Shown: positions 57,360 to 64,000 of the stretch, in pieces
Layout of the letters: each line of letters opens with the position of its first letter
Position numbering within the stretch: the stretch's first letter is position 1
Origin: Adenophora triphylla var. japonica
Taxonomy: Eukaryota; Streptophyta; Magnoliopsida; Asterales; Campanulaceae
NCBI GenBank assembly: GCA_022495995.1
Contig: JAFEMH010000929.1
Coordinates: 516,096 to 580,095 of the forward strand
Direction of reading: 5' to 3'
Length of the DNA: 64,000 nt
Program-made: the position numbers and the translations under genes
The notes under the pieces: generated by a model
What the model was told of the DNA's origin: nothing
What the model saw: only the letters and a program-made list of their open reading frames with translations
Databases searched by the model: none

Positions 57360-57625
57360 CTTGAAGTGAGGCGCCCGGCTGAGTTTGTCGATGCGGCCGC
57401 TTCAAATTGGCCATACATTAAGGGCATTGTTACGGGACGTGAGGCGCCAGCCTGAGGTGAGTCCAGGCGGCCGCCTCAGCTTGGCCAAATTAAGGGCATT
57501 GTTACTGGACGTGAGGCGCCAGCCTCACTTTATTCCAGGCGGCCGCCTCAGCTTGGCCAAATTAAGGGCATTGTCACTGGACGTGAGGCGCCAGCCTCAA
57601 TTTATTCCATGCGGCCGCCTCGTTC
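57360..57625. repeat. 72-bp GC-rich palindromic tandem repeat
   Basis: Nearly four units of 72 bp, each with GTGAGGCGCCAGCCTCA and the perfect palindrome GGCGGCCGCC in a fixed order. A related single copy is at 50587-50635 (GAGGCGGCCGC and GAGGCGCCGGCCTCA). The array sits about 490 bp upstream of the TNPD start, in the promoter position. Confidence 0.85.
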
Positions 57626-58193
57626 GAAGAAGACTTGGGCCGTGTCTTGGCATGAGCGGCCAGAAGTGGTAGGGCGATGGTTGCTTGGCATACATGGCCG
57701 AGCGGTAGGGCCATTTGCCTTGGCAAGAAAGTGGGCTCCCAGGCAGGGCCATTTGTACCATTTTTGAACCATTATAAACAAACTTTGAATTTTCTCACCT
57801 CTATCTAACATCTCTCTAATATCTCTCTAACCTCTCTCTAACCTCTCTAAAATTCCGGCCAAACCCACCCTTACTTCCGGCGATTTCATCCCATTCCACC
57901 CTTTTTCTCACCAAACCTCCTTCACAAAACATATTCCCCTCACTCCAAGCTTTCAGATCCACCTATTCTTGTTCAAATCCGGACAATTTCCTCTCCAATC
58001 TTTGAATTTTCCGGCGAGTTCTTGAAGTTTCCGGCGAGTTCTTGAAGTTTCCGGCGAAGTTTTGAATTTTCGGCAACAATTTTCCGAAATTTAAAAGAGG
58101 TTCGCACCTTTATTCTCTCACTATTCTCTTTTTGGTTCCAATTTTTGTTGAGAATTTGGGTGTTTTTCTTTGGGTATTCTTTGCTTGAATATT
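57626..58193 (+). other. leader-like region before the captured pseudogene
   Basis: Pyrimidine-rich, with TCTCTAACCTCTCTAACC repeats and three copies of TTCCGGCGAGTTCTTGAAG-type units at 58010-58065. It resembles a plant 5' UTR. No gene seen. Confidence 0.45.
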
Positions 58194-59548
58194 ATGGGAA
58201 AATCGAAAGAACAAATTAAAAAAGGAGGTAAAACTAAAGAATCCGTAAAAAGCAAAAACATGATGAGAGTACATCCGAAGTGCCTCCCAAACCCGGAACC
58301 CTCTTAACTTGTGAGGACCCCCATGATGCTTCGAGGTTCAATTACTACATGTCCGAAAATTATTTTTTATTTTAATACGGACCGGCCCATTCATGCGGAA
58401 AGAAAATTTTTATATGACACTTTTGGGCTTAGATCGAATTTTGTGACAAGAAAGTGGCGAAAGGTTTTGTCTTTGAGCCAATGGAGGAGGAAATAGTTTG
58501 ATTGTTAAGGAATTTTATTCCAATATGCAAGAAATTCCCATAGATCCAGGGTGTTCTTATGTGCGGAGGGCGACTATCAATTTCAAAGCTAACGACATCA
58601 ACAAAGCTTATGGGCTCCCAAAGGTCAAAGAAAGCGAGATGTGAATTTGTTCAAGCTTTGAATAATGATTGGCAACTTTATTTTGGTGATGTTGTGAGGA
58701 CGTTAGAGGGGAATAATCTTCGGTGGATTAACAATCAGAATGGGTCGCCCAAGTACGTTTTACGAGTCACGGTTTAACATTTTGGCCAAGGGGGTCGACA
58801 AGTTTGTGTGTTGAAAGGTGATGCCTACGTCTCGGCACGTGAAAGTTCCGTGGAGTCGCGCGTTGTTAATTCGCTTGATTATATCCAGGGAAAAATATCG
58901 TTGGGCCATATTATCTCCCAATCAGAGATGCGGGAAGCGGGGAGAGTAAGAGGAATGGATTTCCATTCCCGGCGCTTGTTACGCGTTAGTCAAGGCTGCG
59001 GGGTACAATGGAATTTTGGGGGTGAAAAGGTGAAAATTATTAGGCCCATTTCACGACTTGCTCTTGAGAACAGTCGAGAGAAGCGATCATGGGGATGAAT
59101 GCTCGAGTCGGGGAAGAAGAGGAGGAAGGCGAATATGAAGAAGAGGAGGACGAGGAAGAAGATGATGACTACATGGTGGGTGTTGAAGGTGGTAGAGCTG
59201 AGTCGAGTAGCGGGTGGTGGGGACATAGAGCGCTTGATGGCCCGTATGGATGCTTGTTTTGCCTCGGAGCGGGCCCATGTGGATAGTTGTTTTGCCTACG
59301 AGCGGGCCTATGGATACTCGTTTTGCCTCGGAGCGGGCGCCAACATTGATGCTCGGTTTGCTTATTACTATGGGGCGTCGGGAGCCGAGATGCATGATTA
59401 CTTGGTGCGTATGGGACCACAATATGATGATGGGAGATGGCGAGAGGTGGCAACCACCACACAGGAGCGGCTACAGCCAAGGACCGTCATGGGGGGCCGG
59501 ATTGGTTCCAACCGCCTCAGTAGTCCCGGAGTCATATGTTTGATTTGA
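58194..59548 (+). pseudogene. captured 'putative plant transposon protein' gene, multiply frameshifted
   Basis: From ATG 58194 (MGKSKEQIKKGGKTKE) the frame is broken many times. Recognisable pieces in order: LLTCEDPHDASRFNYYMSEN (58300-58370), ERKFLYDTFGLRS (58400-58440), IVKEFYSNMQEIPIDPG (58500-58555), FKANDINKAYGLPKVKESE (58580-58640), LYFGDVV and RWINNQNG (58675-58745), then a poly-Glu/Asp stretch (59110-59170). About four repeats of a 36-bp unit (DACFASERA-like, 59240-59350) follow. These blocks fit the domain called putative plant transposon protein (Transposase_32 type), usually found in LTR elements. Here it lies in a CACTA element, opposite in direction to the transposases. Nothing suggests a working protein. 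Confidence 0.65.
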
Positions 59549-59726
59549 TGTAATTTAAGTAATATGATTGATTTTGATGTAATTTAGATTAATTAGTTTT
59601 GATGTAATTTTAAGTAATAACTGACATTTTTCATCTTCCCTTAAATCATATTCTACCCTTGAACCCTTATTTCTATATTATTCATCTTTTATGTACTTTC
59701 GTTTCTTTTAAAAAAAGTTAAGTTTT
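59549..59726. other. A/T-rich stretch, nothing recognised
   Basis: Two copies of TTGATGTAATTTAA-type words, no gene. Confidence 0.5.
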
Positions 59727-59729
59727 ATT

Positions 59730-60140
59730 CCTTTCAAAATTCATAACTTTTTTTATATAACTTTTTGCAAAAAATGTATGTAGTAAACAAAAGTTTAAAA
59801 TAGTCTAGTTTATCCAAAAAAAAATAATTGAAAAAAAAAAGTTATTATACAGTATACTACGTCTCGAAGGCTACATTAAAAAGTTAACGAGATTTTCAAA
59901 ATTCATAACTTTTTTTATATAAATTTTTGCAAAAATGTATGTAGTAAACAAAAGTTTAAAATAGTCTACTTTAAGCCACAAAAAAAATAATTGAAAAACC
60001 AAAAAAGTTATTTTAAACCGGTATACTACGTCTCGGAAAGCTGTTAAAAAAAGTTATGATTTTCAAACCATTCATGGAGGCCTTTTTTTATATACCTAAT
60101 GCCTTTAAAATGTATGTAGTAAACAAAGAGTTTAAAATAG
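59730..60140. repeat. A/T-rich tandem repeat of about 162 bp
   Basis: Three copies of a unit starting TTTCAAAATTCATAAC (59732, 59894, 60058) and containing ATGTATGTAGTAAACAAA and ATACTACGTCTCG. The first two are similar. The third is studded with extra CC, GCC and GGCC and breaks off after about 80 bp. Confidence 0.8.
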
Positions 60141-63110
60141 TCTAAAACCACTGGAAACCACTATGCCACTATGCCACTAAACCACAAAGGCCATAAACCT
60201 TATACCATATGCAATATACTATCTAGTATACTGACCACAATACCACAAACCTAAAGGCCACATGCCACTATACTCACAAACCTGATGCGGTCACCCATAC
60301 CACTAAACACATATACCACACAAACACTGATACCTATACCTAAACCGTATGCAAACCACTAAACCAGGCAAACCACAAACCATGCCTTATCTTTTATGGC
60401 CACATGCCTTTATGCCACCATGCCACAAACCACATATGCCATCTGCTAGTCTCGCGCCACCTGAGGCGCCGCCGCTACTTACTTGTCTCTCTGCCGGCTA
60501 CTGAAACCACTTGCTGATCGCACTTGCATTACCGGTCTGCGGCTACCCTACTATGCCGACTCTTATGGTCTATCACTTGAGTCAGTATACCGCGCGCGGC
60601 TAATACGCGCATTTCTTTGCCGCGCGCTGGCTACTTCTTGCTACTCTTGCTACTCAGAAATTCTGCCATACTGTCGCACATTACTACCGGGTCTGCCAGC
60701 CACTAGGCCCATCTCTTGGTCCTGCGCGCGCGGTCGCGCGCATGCCACATTACTACCATGCGCCATTACTACTGGCGGCAGCTCTTCTTCTTTTTCTTTG
60801 CTCACTAAAGCTCCACATACCACTATGCTATCAAACCGCATTTCTTTCCTGAGTCTGCTATGCCTCTCTATGCCACATGCCGCTGAAGTCACTTGCATAC
60901 CGCGCCCATCGCCGCCGCCACAGCATGCCGTATGCCTGCCACCCACATTCTCTGAAGCGACCCACCCATTCTTACTCTTATGTACTCTTCAAACTCTTGC
61001 TGCTATGCGCCGCCGCTCTTGCCGGGTCTGCCTTCTTTGCCACTGAAACCACATACTGTAGTCTGCCGTATACCACATTGCCACGCCTGCGTATACGCGC
61101 ATGCCTTTCTGCCTTTGGCATTACCTTTGCGCCGTGTACTCTTTGCTACTGCTCACTCAAACCATTGCTCTTTACTATCACGCGTACTACAAGTGCCTGC
61201 ATGCTACTCTCCCATCTGCTGATCTCACCTGCTAAACCGCACGCCCGTCCACCGCGCGCTATTCTTGCCGCGCCCGTACACTTGCGCTACGCGGCTCTTT
61301 ATATGCACTCACTACATTGCTACCTCTTTATATCGCCGCGCTCTTGCAGGTCTACCGCTCTCTTGCCACTCTCTTGATAGCATGCCGCCCGCTTGCCATA
61401 CCGTCACCGCCGCCGCATTCTTGCCGCATTCTTGCCGCCGCCGCAGGTACTGTGCACTCTGCTGCTACTCTGGCTACTCTTTGCTACTATCGCGCCGTTG
61501 CTGAGTCTGCAGGTCCGCTTCTGCTACCGGCTCTATTAGTCGCGCCCACACATCGCACGTCACCGCCGCGCGGCTACTACAGCATTGCCATTCTTACGCC
61601 GCGGCGGCCTGCACGCTGCTTGCAGCTGCTGCACTGCTCTTACTACTTCTTGCTACTACTACTACCGCTACTCTTGACTATGCTTGCCCATACTTCTTTA
61701 CTGCCCGGAGTCTGCCCATTCTCTGCCACCGGCTCTGCTTAGTGCTGCGCCACCACCATCAATCGCCTTCGCCGCGCGCTGCTTGCCACACGTGATCTAC
61801 ACGCCGCCGCATGCTACTCTTTCTTGCTACTACTGCAGCTGCTGCTGCTATCGCATTTGGCATGTCTACCCGGTCGCATTCTTCACTGCAGCTCTACTGG
61901 TTTACACCACTTATGCCGTCACCGCGCGCGTACTACGGCGCGGCCGCTGCGCGCACCGCATCTGCTACGCACGCCTCGCTGCGCTCTTGCTACTGCTATA
62001 CTCTTTCACTGCTACTCTGCGCTATCTTGCTATCGCGTAGCTCTTTTGCCGGTCTGCGCATTTGCTCTTGCACCCGCTCACCCTTGCTAATCTGCATACT
62101 TCTGCCCGTGCGCGGCATTGCATACGCCCGCTACTACATTCTTACCACGCTCTGTCACCGCCGCCCATTGTCTTGCTCTTGCTACTCTAAGCTCATTCTT
62201 GCTTCTTATCGCGCCACCGCTACTTCACCCGGGTCTGCCCTTTACTACTACGCCACTCTCTGCTAGTCTAGTGCCGCCGCACCGCGCGTGTGCCCACCTT
62301 GCCACAGCTGCTGCCGCGCCGCAGCTACTTTGCACTTGCTACTTGCGCCCATTCTTTGCTGCTGCTACTGCTACTGCTACTATGTCGCTACACTATCTGC
62401 CCGGCCTGCAGGTCTGCAGCTGCTAACTGCCGGCTCTCTTGAGTGCTGCGCTGCCCTTGTGCCGCGTCGCAGCCGCATTTCATTCTGCCACCGCAGCATT
62501 ACTACCGCCGCGCCCGGCTCACTGACTGCTTCTTCTTTGCTCACGGCCCACTCTTCTTGTCACCTTCCTGCTGCACTATCTACTATCGCACGGGTCTGCC
62601 ATACGGGTGCGTTCACCACTACCCACATCCTGCCATAGTCTCTTGCTGCCCACTTGCCCGTCATCACCCATACCTTGTTACTACCGCGCACCTTACTACC
62701 CGCGCGCATCACTACTGCACTCTGCGTCTTGCTAATCATAACCAGCTCTTTGCCGGGTCTGCCACTTCTTGCCGATCTGCCGTTATACTCACCTGCTAAG
62801 TCTGCGCCCTTGCATCACGCCCTACTATCGCCGCGCTACACATGTTGCAGTGCCGCGCATTCCAGCTACTTGCGGTTCATCGTGTGCTAACATTGCCGCC
62901 GCAGCTGCTTACTACTCTTACTGTTACTACTACTACGCACGTAACTCTCTTGCGTACAGCGCCATTTACTACGTACCCGGCTGCATCACACTACGATGCA
63001 CTCTTTGCTAGTCTGCGCGCGTATTGATACACTTCACGCTACCCATTGCCGCTACTACTGCCATTTCTCAGCCACCTTCTACAGCTGCCAGTACCGCTCT
63101 TGCACTAGTA
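60130..63110. other. anomalous pyrimidine-rich block, no gene supported
   Basis: About 3 kb with a texture unlike the rest: many short words such as CTTGCTACT, TCTGCC, GCCGC and ATGCC, few AA, GA or GG, and strong C/T bias (41 of 60 in 61381-61440). Because A followed by A or G is rare, stop codons are rare and long frames overlap in all three plus-strand phases. No protein domain, repeat unit or promoter can be named. Confidence 0.7.
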
Positions 63111-63930
63111 CACCCTATAACCTAAACCCTAAATTAGAGACGGATTAAAATCCGTCTCGATTTGAGGCAGATTTTGAAGTTGTCTACAAAGTGGGGAATC
63201 GGACACCTTAATCTGTCTGCAAAACTTTGGAGACGGATGTTGAATGCATGCCACTAAATTAGAAGACAGATTTTGAATACGTCTATAAATTAGGGACGGA
63301 TTATGTATCTGTGCGATTTAGAGGCGAGTCTTAAATACGTCTCCTAAACTTTTAAAGACGGATGTTGAATGCAATCTCCCAGAGACGGATTAAAATCATC
63401 TCGGTTTAGAGGCAGGTCAGCCTCCGTCTCCCGACGTTTCGAGACGAAATGCAAGATACGTCTCTAATTTAGAGACAAAATCGAATAGTCTACGGTTTAG
63501 AGACGGATCAAATTTAATCTCTGATTTAGAGACGGATTAAACATCGCGTCTCCCGAGCGTTTAGAGACGCGATCGAATACGTCTCCCAATTTAGAGAGGC
63601 AATCCCGAGAATCCGTCTCGGTTTAGAGACGGAATCGTAGTCAGATCTCCTAAATTAGCGACAGAAATGTAATCCGTCTCGGGCTAGAGACGGAATCGGG
63701 AATCGAGTCTGGGTCGAGAACGAAATCATAATCAGGTCTGCGAACTAGAGACGCAATCAGACTCCAAGATCTCCTAATACGGGAGACGGAAGAAGAATCC
63801 GTCTCTAAATTAGAGACGGAATGCAGATCCGATCTACGATTTTTGGTTACGTCTCTGTCATCGCCAAAATTCGCTACGAGACTGCGTCCCAGTAGCCTAA
63901 TTTTCCGTCTCTAAATCTCGGTTTTCCTTG
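63111..63930. repeat. right subterminal repeats of the CACTA element
   Basis: Many degenerate copies of TTAGAGACGGAT and its reverse ATCCGTCTCTAA at 25-40-bp spacing, like the left side. CCTAAACCCTAAA, a telomere-like motif, opens the region at about 63119-63132. Confidence 0.8.
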
Positions 63931-64000
63931 TAGTGGTTCTACAACGAGAGTACTTATAAATGTAATGTGCATCCCCATGCATATAATTATCTCTATGATT

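Larger units (their letters stand above)
49015..63935 (-). mobile_element. CACTA (En/Spm) DNA transposon, 14.9 kb
   Basis: Both ends show the inverted repeat CACTACAAGGAAAA(T/C)C. Subterminal regions of degenerate repeats follow: (A)GCGACGGAT(A/G)CGCCCGTCTCTAA at 49140-49560 and AGAGACGGAT-type words at 63120-63930. Two transposase genes lie on the minus strand (TNPD-like 53187-56876, TNPA-like 49777-52533). The flanking bases TAT and GTT do not form the expected 3-bp duplication, so an end may be rearranged. Confidence 0.88.

Noticed and set aside
60483..63027. Many overlapping open frames of 60-187 codons rich in Ala, Leu, Cys, Ser, Tyr and His
   Set aside because: They occur in all three plus-strand phases together because the block is poor in A followed by A or G; no domain, no conserved start and no consistent frame.

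Overview
This is a transposon-rich stretch of a plant nuclear genome, most likely a eudicot. Evidence: introns with GT-AG borders, a nine-exon SnRK2 kinase gene, a five-exon NRG1-type RNL immune receptor (a class known from eudicots and absent from grasses), a plant-type tRNA-Trp, and Ty3/gypsy (Tat-like), hAT, Mutator, CACTA, Stowaway and Helitron elements. I cannot name the species.

Layout. 1-13040: a large non-autonomous Tat-like LTR element. It has part of its 5' LTR, a primer-binding site, a 63-bp minisatellite, one gag-like reading frame, an inserted hAT MITE, a 1.2-kb satellite of hairpins and a 3' LTR whose promoter half is duplicated; it has no reverse transcriptase or integrase. 13041-18775: broken, partly tandem LTR-element pieces in both orientations. 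19099-28762: a three-level nest, in which a small hAT MITE (TSD CTTATGCG/CTTACGCG) holds a Mutator-like MITE and was then split by a full-length Tat-like gypsy element (19532-28559; 767-bp LTRs, TSD AAGAA). That element has gag, protease, reverse transcriptase and RNase H on the minus strand, lacks integrase, and carries an intact spliced gene on the opposite strand. 28957-29851: a Mutator-like element next to the kinase gene.

30146-45630 is the only host-gene block: SnRK2 (+), tRNA-Trp (-) and NRG1-like (-), the two protein genes converging. Both keep complete reading frames across canonical splice sites although their introns are crowded with Stowaway MITEs, a hAT MITE, a putative Helitron and a hAT-within-hAT nest (40456-44559). 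ABA/stress signalling and helper-NLR immunity are separate functions; I see no sign that they act as a module.

46030-48504: LTR-element debris, including a third copy of the antisense gypsy gene and a probable Copia LTR with a tRNA-Met-type primer site. 49015-63935: a 14.9-kb CACTA element with decayed TNPD-like and TNPA-like genes, GC-rich palindromic repeats, a captured plant transposon-protein pseudogene, and about 3 kb (60130-63110) of very odd pyrimidine-rich sequence that may be an assembly or basecalling artefact.

Most notable: the promoter-bearing, spliced antisense gene conserved in three LTR-element families of this window; the recently inserted but integrase-less gypsy copy; the higher-order hairpin satellite; and the anomalous 3-kb block.
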